A DNA stretch of 64,000 nucleotides from NCBI GenBank assembly GCA_003284565.1, contig QBXO01000004.1, positions 1 through 64,000 on the forward strand. Direction: 5' to 3'. The translations under genes were made by a program, and so were the position numbers. Source of the stretch: SAR116 cluster bacterium AG-321-K23. Its GTDB lineage: Bacteria > Pseudomonadota > Alphaproteobacteria > Puniceispirillales > Marisalimonadaceae. The notes below the pieces were generated by a model, which searched no databases, was not told the DNA's origin, and saw only the letters and a program-made list of their open reading frames with translations. Shown piece by piece: positions 55,501-64,000 of the stretch; position 1 is the stretch's first letter; the number at the start of each line of letters is the position of its first letter.

Positions 55501-55671
55501 AGGAGAAGCACCTGGCCACGACACTCTTACCTGTAATACAGGTTTGTCTATATCAGGTGTCATTTGGATTGGTATTTTTTGTAAAGAAACAAAACCAAAA
55601 GCTATAATTAAAAAAACCATTGCAGCAACAGCTATAGGTTGTTTTATTGCTAATTTTATTAAATTATCCAT
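52504..55671 (-). CDS. RND efflux transporter, inner-membrane permease
   Basis: 1,055 residues, AcrB/HAE-1 type with twelve membrane segments and two large periplasmic loops. Recognisable parts are the N-terminal helix, LPSLAAKIL, the GLAFAVGMVVDASIV segment with the proton-relay Asp, and the second-half GIVVNNSILMVEQ. It follows the membrane-fusion protein by 21 bases. Substrates unknown; a TolC-type channel is not in the window. Confidence 0.93.
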   Translation of the reverse strand: MDNLIKLAIKQPIAVAAMVFLIIAFGFVSLQKIPIQMTPDIDKPVLQVRVSWPGASPKDVEREIVTRVELAVSSLVGVENVESDSRFGSARVTLTYSVGQDMDIALVQLLSKVSVIDGLPFDAKRPTVRTSNSDDSPISRLAMIKLPGSKIKDLGSLGDFVEYEIVEKLSRIEGVSEITFRGGQKKELKVALDIQKLAEYSISIPDILEALRSSSAQVTAGEIIEGKRTYSLRAEAISYTPTTAENIILRSEKGLDGIPINVKLKDVAKIYMSYKKPTSFRRMNGQDAITFAVIREPNSNVVEIIKNLNIEINKLNNGILYENGLVLNNVYDETVYINAAIKLVQQNIVIGGILAICILMLFLRSFRPTFIIMLAIPVSVVGTFVAISWLGLSVNVISLAGLAFAVGMVVDASIVSQENIYRLKQTGLSSTMASYRGSRQVWAPILGSALTTVVVFIPILLIDLPVGQLFRDIGIAISVSVLISVIISITLIPSLAAKILKSSKAKKQEIFSIKFIDNPASNFAKLIQKYAFWATSSVKSGLTVVFLLIITATLIIFTFLPPLDYLPDGNRNFVYARIIVPQGYNKESTVEISRAMEKAAKPLWEAESDGPYGKPKISRFFFVAFSGGAFAGAATENPNRVKEILPVLTKPIRAQPGARAFAQQASLFGRSVGGSRVIKLEITGPSLDLIQPTAQKTLRAIKKEFQPKDGHQVRSVPQMGSGSPQVIIKPIPEKLADIGMTAKELAQSLDVYNDGIRVIEIPFQGKLIELVLTSNKANTNKIDDLKNLPLILKTGELVRLSQVADINLIGVPEQIKRLSGRRVITLQLRPHENISLEDAVFKLQNSIIKPFSGEVPDGISLNLSGAASELERTWIAMKNNVMIALFVIFLLLTVLMRSFILPFVIVITVPVAAAGGVIGLVILNQFSSQSMDMLTMLGFIILTGIVVNNSILMVEQTLWHIRYDSFSISDAITEATRNRIRPIFMSTLTSLFGLIPLVIFPGAGSELYRGIGTVVFGGLSTSAILTLLMVPPLLALALKFENIKPIPQTKQEEFV

Positions 55672-55692
55672 ATCTAGTAAATATGCCTGAGG

Positions 55693-56835
55693 TTATTTTT
55701 TCTTTGTTTTTTCTTTGTTTTTTCTTTTTTTTATTTTAATTTCTTGGTTTGGTCTTAAGGTTTCATTTCCCTTAACCACTACTAACTGTCCTTCTTTTAG
55801 ACCTTTTAAAATCTCTATCTTATTTCCAACAGATACGCCGCTTTTAATAATTTTTTGTCTAGCGAACCCTTTATCAAAAATATATACAATTTTCTTATTG
55901 GCAGCAGGGATAAGCGCATCTTTTGGTATAAGTAATCTAGGAATGATATCTCCAACAGGAATATGTAAAGAAAATCTAGTACCAGAAGCATTTAAATTTG
56001 CAGGTAAAGGCTCATCCAAACTTATTCTTATTTTCCTAGTTCCGGTTCTGATATTTTCTTTATTGACAATACCTCTTACTTTTCCAGAAAATTTATTTTG
56101 TTTATTATAAATATCTACTTTAGATCCAATTTTTACTTTTGAGGCCAGGTCTGATCTTAAATCAGTTTCTATCTCAGTAAATTTAGCACTCAGAATTGAT
56201 GCTAAAATTTTACCTTTAGTTGTCAAAGCACCAACTTGTGCAACAATATTTACAATGTTTCCATCAATGGGTGATAAAATTTTTGAAAAACTAAGATTTT
56301 CTTTATTTTGATTAAGGAGAATTTGTAGTTTTTTAATATTGTACTTTCTTTGAGCAATTAGTTGTTGATTTTCTAGAAGCAATATATTTGCGTTATCTAG
56401 GTTTTCTTGTGTAATAATATTTTGATTTTTTAAATCTTTTGCACGTTTAAGTTTTGATAATCTTAATAACAATTTTTTTTCTAATATATTAATTGTCTGT
56501 CTTTCATATTTCATCTCAGCGGAAATTTGTTTTATATTTCTTTGTATATCTTTTGAGTCTAGAGTAAATAAGATATCATTTTTCTTAACATTATCCCCAA
56601 TATTAAAGTGAATTTTTAAAATTTCCTGACTGATTTTAGACGATATTATTGTTGGGTTAACAGTTATTAACCTACCTATAGCCTCAGTTTTTTCAGCTAC
56701 CTCAAAAAGTTTGACCTGAGAAACAATGACTAAAGACGCTCTATTACCTTTATTTTTAAAAGAAGATTGAGAGTATGATGAAGACGTTACGAAAATTGTT
56801 AAACTAATTAGAATAGCAATTAAAATTTTCATCAT
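55693..56835 (-). CDS. RND efflux periplasmic adaptor (membrane fusion protein)
   Basis: About 380 residues. Signal peptide (about residues 1-22), lipoyl-like halves (VNPTIISSKISQEILKIHFNIGDNVKKND and FSKILSPIDGNIVNI) around a helical hairpin, then beta-barrel domains and a lysine-rich tail. The ATG at 56835 is preferred over the TTG at 56844. It links the permease to an outer-membrane channel and is the first gene of the pair. Confidence 0.9.
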   Translation of the reverse strand: MMKILIAILISLTIFVTSSSYSQSSFKNKGNRASLVIVSQVKLFEVAEKTEAIGRLITVNPTIISSKISQEILKIHFNIGDNVKKNDILFTLDSKDIQRNIKQISAEMKYERQTINILEKKLLLRLSKLKRAKDLKNQNIITQENLDNANILLLENQQLIAQRKYNIKKLQILLNQNKENLSFSKILSPIDGNIVNIVAQVGALTTKGKILASILSAKFTEIETDLRSDLASKVKIGSKVDIYNKQNKFSGKVRGIVNKENIRTGTRKIRISLDEPLPANLNASGTRFSLHIPVGDIIPRLLIPKDALIPAANKKIVYIFDKGFARQKIIKSGVSVGNKIEILKGLKEGQLVVVKGNETLRPNQEIKIKKRKNKEKTKKK

Positions 56836-56861
56836 TTTTTCCAATTTTAGAATAAGATTTT

Positions 56862-58472
56862 TTAAATTTGCGGACCAGAAGCTAATAGTTTTTTCCCATG
56901 ATCATTATCACAGAATTTTTGAAAATTATTAATAAAAAGTTGTGCCAATTCTCTAGCCTTGGTTTCCCATTCATTATTAGTTTTCCAAGTTGATCTTGGG
57001 TCAAGTAAGTCAGATGAAATGTTTTTTACTTTTTTAGGAATTCTGAGGTTAAAATATGGAATAACTGTTGTTTCAATATCATTCAATTCATCATTCAGGA
57101 TTGCATCTATAATTGTTCTTGTATCTTTTAAAGAAATTCGATTGCCTTGACCATTCCAACCTGTATTTACTAAAAAAACCTTCGAGTTTGAAGCTTTCAT
57201 TTTTTTAGACAGTACATTTGAATATTTTGTAGGATGCAACATTAAAAATGCAGCTCCATAACATGCTGAAAAAGTTGGTTGCGGTTTTGTTATACCTCTT
57301 TCTGTTCCAGCAGTTTTTGCAGTAAATCCTGATAGAAAATGATATTCAGCTTGATCATATGTTAGTATTGAAATAGCAGGGAGCACACCAAAAGCGTCAG
57401 CAGTTAAAAAGATAATTTTAGAGGCATGTTCCCCTTTTGAGATTGGCTTTACAATATTGTCAATATGATAAATTGGATATGATACTCTAGTATTTTCAGT
57501 TATAGATGTATCAGAATAATCAACAATACCATTTTCACTTACACTTACATTTTCTAGTAAGGCATCTCTTCTTATTGCTTTATATATATCTGGTTCTTTT
57601 TCTTTATCAAGATCAATAGTTTTTGCGTAACATCCGCCTTCAAAGTTAAACACGCCCTCTTCATCCCAACCATGCTCGTCATCACCAATTAATTGTCTTT
57701 TAGGATCAGTTGACAGCGTTGTTTTTCCTGTTCCTGAAAGACCAAAAAATAATGCAACAGATCCATCTTCACCTCTATTTGCTGAGCAATGCATCGAAGC
57801 AATATTTTTTTGTGGTAAAATATAATTCATTACCGAGAACATTCCTTTTTTCATTTCACCACCATACCAACTACCACCAATAATTTGAATTTTTTCAGTT
57901 AGATTAAAAGCTATAAATGTTTCGGAATTCAAACCGTGTTTTTTATAATTTTTATTAGTTGATTTAGAGCCATTTAAAACATGAAAATCTGGTTCAAAAT
58001 TTTCAAGCTCTGCTCTAGATGGTCTTATAAACATATTTTTAACAAAGTGCGCTTGCCAGGCTACCTCCATTACAAAGCGTACCTTTAGGGATGTATCCTT
58101 ATTTGCCCCACAAAATGCATCAACAACATAAAGTTTTTTATTAGAAAGTTGTTCGCTAACCGTTTTATATAGACTATCCCATACGTTTTTATTAATTGGT
58201 TTGTTGTCATTTTTAGCAAAGTCTGAAGTCCACCACAAATTCTTTTGAGTTGTTTCATCTTCTAAAATATACTTATCTTTGGGAGACCTTCCTGTATATA
58301 TTCCTGTCATGACATTAACAGCACCAGTTTGTGTATTTTGAACCTTTTCAAAACCTTCTAATTTCTTCTCATTTTCTTCATTGTATAAAAATTCATAAGA
58401 TGGGTTATAAATTATTTCTGAAGTATTTTTTATTCCAATATTAGATAACTGTTTTTGTATTTTAATGTTCAT
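56862..58472 (-). CDS. pckA: Phosphoenolpyruvate carboxykinase (ATP)
   Basis: About 536 residues. Kinase 1a motif [11 protein letters not shown], metal-binding DDEHGW, the GRSPKDKYI segment, and [15 protein letters not shown] are typical. The ATG at 58472 is preferred to a TTG at 58484. It converts oxaloacetate to phosphoenolpyruvate for gluconeogenesis, which fits a heterotroph living on organic acids. Confidence 0.96.
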   Translation of the reverse strand: MNIKIQKQLSNIGIKNTSEIIYNPSYEFLYNEENEKKLEGFEKVQNTQTGAVNVMTGIYTGRSPKDKYILEDETTQKNLWWTSDFAKNDNKPINKNVWDSLYKTVSEQLSNKKLYVVDAFCGANKDTSLKVRFVMEVAWQAHFVKNMFIRPSRAELENFEPDFHVLNGSKSTNKNYKKHGLNSETFIAFNLTEKIQIIGGSWYGGEMKKGMFSVMNYILPQKNIASMHCSANRGEDGSVALFFGLSGTGKTTLSTDPKRQLIGDDEHGWDEEGVFNFEGGCYAKTIDLDKEKEPDIYKAIRRDALLENVSVSENGIVDYSDTSITENTRVSYPIYHIDNIVKPISKGEHASKIIFLTADAFGVLPAISILTYDQAEYHFLSGFTAKTAGTERGITKPQPTFSACYGAAFLMLHPTKYSNVLSKKMKASNSKVFLVNTGWNGQGNRISLKDTRTIIDAILNDELNDIETTVIPYFNLRIPKKVKNISSDLLDPRSTWKTNNEWETKARELAQLFINNFQKFCDNDHGKKLLASGPQI

Positions 58473-58689
58473 AAAAATTCTCAAAATTAAATTATTTGTG
58501 TATGTTAATGTTTAATATTTTGTGTGAAAATTCAAGTTAATAATAATTAAAAAATTAAAATCAAAAAATTGAATTTAATCATGTTATTTATTAGTATTAA
58601 ATAGTTTTATAGAAGTGTCATTAAACTTTATTTTACTAAATTTAACTATATTCGTAATAAAACAAATTAATCGAAACTTTGTAGAAAAT

Positions 58690-59805
58690 ATGAGAAAAAA
58701 TTTAACTATAATTGGTGGAGGATTTGCTTCCTGGATAGCTGCAAGTGTTTTTGCTGAGAATGGTTACTTTATAGATATTTTTGAAGGAAAAAAAGAAAGT
58801 TTTGGGTCCCAACAGATTACACCAAATGGATGGAAGGCATTATCAAACCTTATAGAAACCAAAACAATCGAAAAATACTTTGAACCATTTTATAGTATTT
58901 ACATAAAAAAATTAAACGCAAATAATAATTTAGAAGTTTTATACTTTCGTGACCTATTAGAACAAAACTATATATATGGTTCGATAGAAAGAAAATTTAT
59001 AATTAACTCTTTTAAAAATCATGCCTTAAAAAATAGCGCTATAAAAATACATAAATCAAGTATAACAAATATAATTTCTAATAATAATTATAATGAATTA
59101 ATTAATGATAAGGGTCAGATATACGAAGCTAAATTGATAATTGGTTCTGATGGCATTAATGGAATTAGTAAAAAGTTTGTGGTTGGATATAGTAATTTTA
59201 TTAAAAAGAAAAAAATTTATAGGGCAATATCATTTGATGAAAGCGCGTATAAATTGTCAAAAACAATTCTTCAAGTATTAATTCATCTTAATGGTTATTA
59301 TGTAATCTACCCAACGATTATCAATAATAAAAAAGCAACAAATTATATTTTTGTTCCACAGAATAATAATACCGAACTACCGTCTTTAAATCATCAAATT
59401 TTAAACTACCTCATTCCAGAAGATTTAGATTGGAAGTCAACATATGCCTCATTTAATGATGGAGAAAAAACTTCGATTTATAAGAATGGATTATTTCTAT
59501 TTGGAGATTCTGGATTTGCAATTCCTCCACATACGGCACAAGCAGGTAATCAGATATTAGAGGATGCTGTTTATATTAAGAAATTATTGAATGAAAATTA
59601 TGACTTTTATGAGACTGTAGATATATTTATTAAAGAAAGATATTTAAAGAAAGACATGATAGCTAAAAAATCAAAAATAGTCGGAGAAATACTAAATGCT
59701 CAAAAATTAACGAAATATTTTAGAGATATTGCTTTTAAAACAAATGGATCTAATTTAATAAATAAAATTATGGACCCTATTTGGACAACTGAAAATTATG
59801 AGTAA
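58690..59805 (+). CDS. FAD-dependent monooxygenase, PHBH-like
   Basis: About 371 residues. FAD motif IIGGGFASW at the N-terminus, the DG motif GSDGINGISKKFV, and the GD motif LFGDSGFAIPPHTAQAGNQILEDA. This is the class A flavin hydroxylase arrangement (salicylate/4-hydroxybenzoate hydroxylase-like). The open frame reaches back to 58615, but the ATG at 58690 fits the family start. It overlaps the glutathione peroxidase gene by eight bases. Substrate unknown. Confidence 0.75.
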   Translation: MRKNLTIIGGGFASWIAASVFAENGYFIDIFEGKKESFGSQQITPNGWKALSNLIETKTIEKYFEPFYSIYIKKLNANNNLEVLYFRDLLEQNYIYGSIERKFIINSFKNHALKNSAIKIHKSSITNIISNNNYNELINDKGQIYEAKLIIGSDGINGISKKFVVGYSNFIKKKKIYRAISFDESAYKLSKTILQVLIHLNGYYVIYPTIINNKKATNYIFVPQNNNTELPSLNHQILNYLIPEDLDWKSTYASFNDGEKTSIYKNGLFLFGDSGFAIPPHTAQAGNQILEDAVYIKKLLNENYDFYETVDIFIKERYLKKDMIAKKSKIVGEILNAQKLTKYFRDIAFKTNGSNLINKIMDPIWTTENYE

Positions 59806-60340
59806 AATATTAACATATATATATATAATAGTCGGAGTTTTTATGACTACTAATGTTCATGCAAATGTATACAATTTTAGTTTCAACTCAATTGATGGAA
59901 AAAAAATTAATTTAAAAGAATTTAAAGGTAAACCTATTTTAATTGTTAATACAGCATCACTGTGTGGTTTTACTTATCAGTATAGTGATATAGAAGCACT
60001 ACATAAAAAATATAAACATGACGGATTAATAGTGATTGGAATACCTTCAAATGACTTTGGAAATCAAGAACTATCGTCAAATCAAAAAGTTAAAGAATTC
60101 TGTTCTATTAATTTTAACGTTTCTTTTTTGCTTACTGAAATAACTAGTATAAAAGGTGAGGAAGGGCATCCTTTTTTTAAATGGATTAGAAAAGAAGCTG
60201 GATTTTTAGCTTTGCCAAAATGGAATTTTTATAAATACCTTATTAACAAAGAGGGCTTGCTAGTTAAATGGTATGCTAGCACAACAAACCCAACTTCAAA
60301 TAAAATAACGAAAGACATAGATAACGTAATATTAAAATAA
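59798..60340 (+). CDS. Glutathione peroxidase family protein
   Basis: 180 residues with a signal peptide (about residues 1-23, ending VHA). Peroxidatic Cys in NTASLCGFTYQY, then IGIPSNDFGNQE and the Trp in PKWNFYKYLI. It is a Cys type with no selenocysteine, probably using thioredoxin-like reductants in the periplasm. It overlaps the monooxygenase stop and may protect against peroxide formed by it. A strong terminator follows. Confidence 0.88.
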   Translation: MSKILTYIYIIVGVFMTTNVHANVYNFSFNSIDGKKINLKEFKGKPILIVNTASLCGFTYQYSDIEALHKKYKHDGLIVIGIPSNDFGNQELSSNQKVKEFCSINFNVSFLLTEITSIKGEEGHPFFKWIRKEAGFLALPKWNFYKYLINKEGLLVKWYASTTNPTSNKITKDIDNVILK

Positions 60341-60365
60341 AAAAGCCATCTAACGATGGCTTTTT
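60340..60365. terminator. Intrinsic bidirectional terminator
   Basis: AAAAAGCCATC-TAAC-GATGGCTTTTT: a GC-rich stem with A tract on one side and T tract on the other, between the convergent glutathione peroxidase and YccA/BI-1 genes. Confidence 0.9.
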
Positions 60366-60384
60366 AAAAATGATTTTATTACGT

Positions 60385-61113
60385 TTATTCTCTATTTCCT
60401 AAAAAAGCTAAAAGAAATTGAAACATTAGAATAAAATCTAGATATAAAGTTAATGCCCCTAAAACAGATTTTTTCCCTGCTGCTTCATTATTATCACTTG
60501 CTAAATACATATTTTTAATTTTTTGAGTGTCATAAGCAGTTAAACCAGCAAAGATTAAAACACCTACAATAGAGATCATAAAATCTAATTGTGTAGAAGC
60601 CATAAAAATATTTACTATCTGCGCTATGATTAGACCAAATACACCCATCATTAAAAATGACCCTAATCCTGACAGAGATTTTTTAGTAGTATATCCATAT
60701 ATGGATAAGGCTGCAAAGGCTGCTGATGTAACAAAGAAAGCTTTTACAACTGATGCACCAGTATAAATTAGCAGTAAAGACGATAGAGAAAGACCCATCA
60801 ATCCAGCATATATATAAAATAAGTTTCTTGCCCTTTCTGCAGATATACTATTTAGCTTTGCAGAAATATAAAAAACCATTCCTAAAGGTGCCAACATAAC
60901 AACCCACTTAAGAGGACTTTGGAAAAACAATTCACCAATGGGTGTTAAAGCACCATTTGATATGGCAAGAAAATTTAATCCCATAGCCATTAAACCTGTC
61001 AAAGCTAGGGCAGTTGTCATATGATTATAAACACCAAGCATGTAAGACCTTAACCCTAAATCAATTTGGGTAGCTTGAGCGTTCGAGCTTGACATAAAAC
61101 GATTATCATTCAT
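60385..61113 (-). CDS. Bax inhibitor-1/YccA family membrane protein
   Basis: 242 residues with about seven membrane segments. The N-terminal DLGLRSYMLGVYNHMTTALALTG and the C-terminal GLTAYDTQKIKNMYL, with ALTLYLDFILMFQFLLAFLGNRE, are the typical BI-1 family ends, including the conserved Asp pair. Thought to act as pH-sensitive calcium leak or protease modulator. Single gene with its own promoter region upstream (61114-61200). Confidence 0.92.
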   Translation of the reverse strand: MNDNRFMSSSNAQATQIDLGLRSYMLGVYNHMTTALALTGLMAMGLNFLAISNGALTPIGELFFQSPLKWVVMLAPLGMVFYISAKLNSISAERARNLFYIYAGLMGLSLSSLLLIYTGASVVKAFFVTSAAFAALSIYGYTTKKSLSGLGSFLMMGVFGLIIAQIVNIFMASTQLDFMISIVGVLIFAGLTAYDTQKIKNMYLASDNNEAAGKKSVLGALTLYLDFILMFQFLLAFLGNRE

Positions 61114-61204
61114 GAAGTTATTATCCTTTAAATAATTAGATTAATTATTATCAATGTAATACTTAATATGTTCTAAAGCAATAGTTTCACAAAAATTTAA
61201 TTTT

Positions 61205-62302
61205 TTAAAAGTTATGAATTGGAACAAGCTTATTAATTTGTGATTTTCTTATTTTTTCACTATTTGATTTTAACTGTCCACAAGCAGCATAAATGTCTTG
61301 CCCCCTTGGCTTTCTTATTGGAGAGGCAAATCCTGCATCCATCAAAATTTTTGCAAAGTTATTAATATTTTTCTGAGTTGATGTCTCAAACAAAGAACCT
61401 GGCCAAGGATTGAAGGGAATTAAATTTATTTTAGATGGAATGCCATTAATTAATTTTATTAAATTGATGGCATCTTCTGCAGTGTCATTTACATCTTTTA
61501 ACATTACATATTCCCATGTAATTCTTCTAGAATTAGATAATTTAGGATAATGTCTACAAGAATTTATCAACTTTTCTAAATTATATTTTTTATTAATTGG
61601 AACTAATTTATTTCTTAATTCATCATTAACTGCATGAAGCGATATAGCTAAATTAACACCTAACTCAACTCCAGTTTTTTCGATGTTTGGAATAATGCCT
61701 GATGTGGATAAAGTAATTCTTCTTCTTGAGATGGCAATACCATCATCAGACATCATAATCTTTATTGCTTTACGAACTTCATTATAATTAAGTAATGGTT
61801 CTCCCATACCCATCATTACAATGTTAGTTACTTTTCTATTATTCTTGCCAGAAGGCCAATCATTTAAGTGATCCATGACAATCATCAACTGCCCAATAAT
61901 TTCACATGATGTAAGATTTCTTACTAAAGCTTGTGTTCCAGTATGACAAAATGAGCAATTAAGAGTACAACCTACTTGACTAGAAAGACAAACAGTTCCT
62001 CTATCATCCTGCGGTATATATACAGTCTCAACTTCAGAATTATCTTTTAATTTTATCAACCACTTTATCGTTCCGTCTGAGCTAATTTGCATTTCAGAAA
62101 TTTGAGGCCTAGAAATTAGAGAAATATTATTCAGGAATTCTCTTAATGGTTTTGAAATATTATTCATTTCTTCAAAGGATTTTGAACCAAAACAATATAT
62201 CCACCTCCAAATTTGAGATGCTCGAAATTTTGGAAGATTTTTATCTAAACAGAAATTTTCTAATTCACCAAAACTAAAATCAAGTAGGTCTTGTTTAAAC
62301 AT
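61205..62302 (-). CDS. rlmN: 23S rRNA/tRNA adenine C2-methyltransferase RlmN
   Basis: About 365 residues, radical SAM enzyme. Cluster motif [11 protein letters not shown], the [10 protein letters not shown] segment, and the C-terminal AACGQL with the cysteine that forms the methylation intermediate. The ATG at 62302 is preferred over a TTG at 62338, removing overlap with the IalB-like gene. It methylates 23S rRNA A2503 and some tRNAs. Confidence 0.95.
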   Translation of the reverse strand: MFKQDLLDFSFGELENFCLDKNLPKFRASQIWRWIYCFGSKSFEEMNNISKPLREFLNNISLISRPQISEMQISSDGTIKWLIKLKDNSEVETVYIPQDDRGTVCLSSQVGCTLNCSFCHTGTQALVRNLTSCEIIGQLMIVMDHLNDWPSGKNNRKVTNIVMMGMGEPLLNYNEVRKAIKIMMSDDGIAISRRRITLSTSGIIPNIEKTGVELGVNLAISLHAVNDELRNKLVPINKKYNLEKLINSCRHYPKLSNSRRITWEYVMLKDVNDTAEDAINLIKLINGIPSKINLIPFNPWPGSLFETSTQKNINNFAKILMDAGFASPIRKPRGQDIYAACGQLKSNSEKIRKSQINKLVPIHNF

Positions 62303-62328
62303 AATAATTTTCTCGTTAATCGTTTTTC

Positions 62329-62841
62329 TTAAGAACAACTTTTGTCGATTAATCCAAGCGCTTTTGTAAAACCTAACAATGAGTAAGTATCAATTATCTT
62401 ATTTCCAGGAGTAGATGTGCCCGTCACCATTAAAGTTTTTCCTTTCCTCATAGATTGAACTAAAAACCTATCAATTTTAGTACTTTCTGACCAAGCTCTG
62501 TCATCAACTGGGAAAAGTTTTGTTTTCTTTCCATCAACATTAAAAATAACATCTTTATTTTTTTTGAAATTAAAACCAGCTTTAATAGACACTTCGTGAT
62601 TAGTTCCATTTTTTATATTTGTTACAAAAACAAAAGGCTTTCCTCTGTTTCCTTTATTAAAGTTACCCTCAGTTTTTATTGGTTCAGAAGTAATAAAACA
62701 GGTTTTGGCTTTATCTAATTTGGTTGAATAAGCTTTCCAATATTTTTCTGTTCCTAATAATTTTGTTTCACTTAAAGCTTGGTTTGTGAGTACAGTTGAT
62801 GTGACTATATAAATCAAAATTTTGTAAAGTTTGTAAATCAT
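62329..62841 (-). CDS. Exported IalB-like (invasion-associated locus B) family protein
   Basis: About 170 residues from the ATG at 62841 (TAGGA site), with a signal peptide ending near ALSE. The C-terminal IalB-type pattern is seen in [20 protein letters not shown] and [19 protein letters not shown]. Two Cys (KTCF, KSCS) may form a disulfide. The family is widespread in alphaproteobacteria, with unclear function. It precedes rlmN. Confidence 0.75.
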   Translation of the reverse strand: MIYKLYKILIYIVTSTVLTNQALSETKLLGTEKYWKAYSTKLDKAKTCFITSEPIKTEGNFNKGNRGKPFVFVTNIKNGTNHEVSIKAGFNFKKNKDVIFNVDGKKTKLFPVDDRAWSESTKIDRFLVQSMRKGKTLMVTGTSTPGNKIIDTYSLLGFTKALGLIDKSCS

Positions 62842-63089
62842 TATCCTAAATCTCATAAATATAATCAAAATTTATGCAAATTAACGACCATATTGTTTTG
62901 TTTCAAAAGAAATAAATAATTATTTTAAGTAAATTATATTCTTCATAACATACAATATTTGAAGATAGTGACAACCTTTTTAATAAAGAAGTTTATATTT
63001 TGAACATAAAAAAATAACTTAACATAATTACAAAAATATAGTTTAAGGCTATAAATTAAATTATAATCTTCGAAAATTAGGGAAAAAGA

Positions 63090-64000
63090 ATGCTAAATCA
63101 AAATTCTAAAATAAAAAAAATAGTTTTAGCTTATTCTGGAGGTCTTGATACATCAGTTATTCTAAAATGGCTACAAGACAATTATCAATGTGAAGTGGTA
63201 ACTTTCACAGCCGATATTGGTCAAGGTGAGGAAGTTGAGCCCGCACGAAAAAAAGCTGAGTTATTAGGTGTTAAAGAAATTTTTATTGATGATTTAAAAG
63301 AGGAATTTGTTAAAGATTTTGTTTATCCTATGTTTCGAGCTAATGCTTTATATGAGGGTGTTTATCTACTAGGCACATCTATAGCAAGACCATTGATTGC
63401 AAAAAGACAAATTGAAATTGCTAATTTAACAGGTTCTGATGCTGTGTCGCATGGAGCAACCGGCAAAGGAAATGATCAAGTAAGGTTTGAATTAGGTTAT
63501 TATAGCTTACAACCAAATATTAAAGTAATTTCTCCATGGAGAGAATGGGATCTAACTAGTAGGACAAGCCTGATTAAATATGCAGAAGAAAATCAAATAA
63601 AGGTACCCAAAGATAAAAGAGGTGAAGCACCTTTCAGCGTTGATGCAAACTTATTACACATATCAGCTGAAGGGAAAATTCTAGAAGATCCATGGGTAGA
63701 ACCCGAAGAGTTTATATATTCCAGAACCAAGTCACCCTTTGAAGCTCCAAATAAACCAACAGAAATCGAATTAGAGTTTTTGAATGGAGATCCTGTAAGT
63801 TTAAATGGAAAAGATCTATCTCCAGCAAATATGTTACATCAGTTAAACATTTTGGGAGGAGAAAATGGTATTGGAAGAATAGATTTAGTTGAAAATAGAT
63901 TTGTAGGGATGAAATCTAGAGGTATTTATGAAACTCCTGGAGGTACAATTCTATTCCAAATGCGAAGAGCAATTGAATCTATAACTCTAGATAGAGGTGC
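63090..64000 (+). CDS. argG: Argininosuccinate synthase, 5' part (runs off the window)
   Basis: Starts at ATG 63090 after GGGAAAAAG and stays open to the right edge, about 303 residues of the usual 400 or so. N-terminal ATP-binding [14 protein letters not shown], then [22 protein letters not shown], and [18 protein letters not shown]. It joins citrulline and aspartate in arginine synthesis. The 250-base gap before it (62842-63089) is AT-rich and holds promoter-like sequence but no other gene. Confidence 0.96.
   Translation, partial: MLNQNSKIKKIVLAYSGGLDTSVILKWLQDNYQCEVVTFTADIGQGEEVEPARKKAELLGVKEIFIDDLKEEFVKDFVYPMFRANALYEGVYLLGTSIARPLIAKRQIEIANLTGSDAVSHGATGKGNDQVRFELGYYSLQPNIKVISPWREWDLTSRTSLIKYAEENQIKVPKDKRGEAPFSVDANLLHISAEGKILEDPWVEPEEFIYSRTKSPFEAPNKPTEIELEFLNGDPVSLNGKDLSPANMLHQLNILGGENGIGRIDLVENRFVGMKSRGIYETPGGTILFQMRRAIESITLDRG

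Overview
The window looks like part of the chromosome of a small-genome, strongly AT-rich marine alphaproteobacterium. The evidence is the codon use, the short gaps and 1-17 base overlaps between genes, frequent TTG starts, and alphaproteobacterial gene types: coxMSLDEFG, an IalB-like protein, a short Psd next to PssA, and YccA/BI-1. Low-GC Rhodospirillales-like, AEGEAN-169/HIMB59-like or SAR116-like clades would fit, but no rRNA is present and I cannot place it further.

1-14.5 kb is an energy region. A flavocytochrome c pair (fccA, fccB) faces a long minus-strand block that reads coxM-S-L-D-E-F-G, then a YbaK/ProX editing protein, then soxS-Y-Z-C-D-B. CoxL carries the form I active-site motif AYRCSFR, so this is a true aerobic CO dehydrogenase. 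SoxB, SoxYZ and SoxCD suggest oxidation of thiosulfate to sulfate, but soxX and soxA are not in the window. A second XdhC-type protein and a MocA-type nucleotidyltransferase (49.0-50.6 kb) and moaA (41.4 kb) can supply the molybdenum cofactor. The picture is of a heterotroph that gains extra energy from CO and reduced sulfur.

14.5-26.2 kb holds two small membrane proteins, a haem/iron-complex ABC importer (hmuTUV) behind a LysR gene with a Fur-like box, and an unusual pair: a CysJ-like diflavin reductase beside a glutamate synthase-like protein of about 1,806 residues. The latter is interrupted by a one-base shift in a T9 run.

26.4-38.7 kb is a mobile region at tRNA-Leu(CAA). Three copies of the tRNA 3' part (26367, 28191 and the intact gene at 38595-38679) bound two nested or tandem elements. 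The younger 10.4-kb island has a tyrosine integrase beside the tRNA, an AlpA-like regulator, a replication-type module (HTH protein and RepA-like ATPase), a McrBC type IV restriction system, a Sel1-repeat protein and several unknown genes, two of which share a duplicated leader. The older element is reduced to its ends and one exported alginate-lyase-like gene.

38.7-64 kb is ordinary core genome: yqaA, dsbB, HNH nuclease, esterase, moaA, MFS, P1 peptidase, pssA/psd, an exported repeat protein, bioY, xdhC/mocA, typA, an RND efflux pair, pckA, a flavin monooxygenase with glutathione peroxidase, YccA/BI-1, rlmN, ialB and the start of argG, which runs off the right edge.
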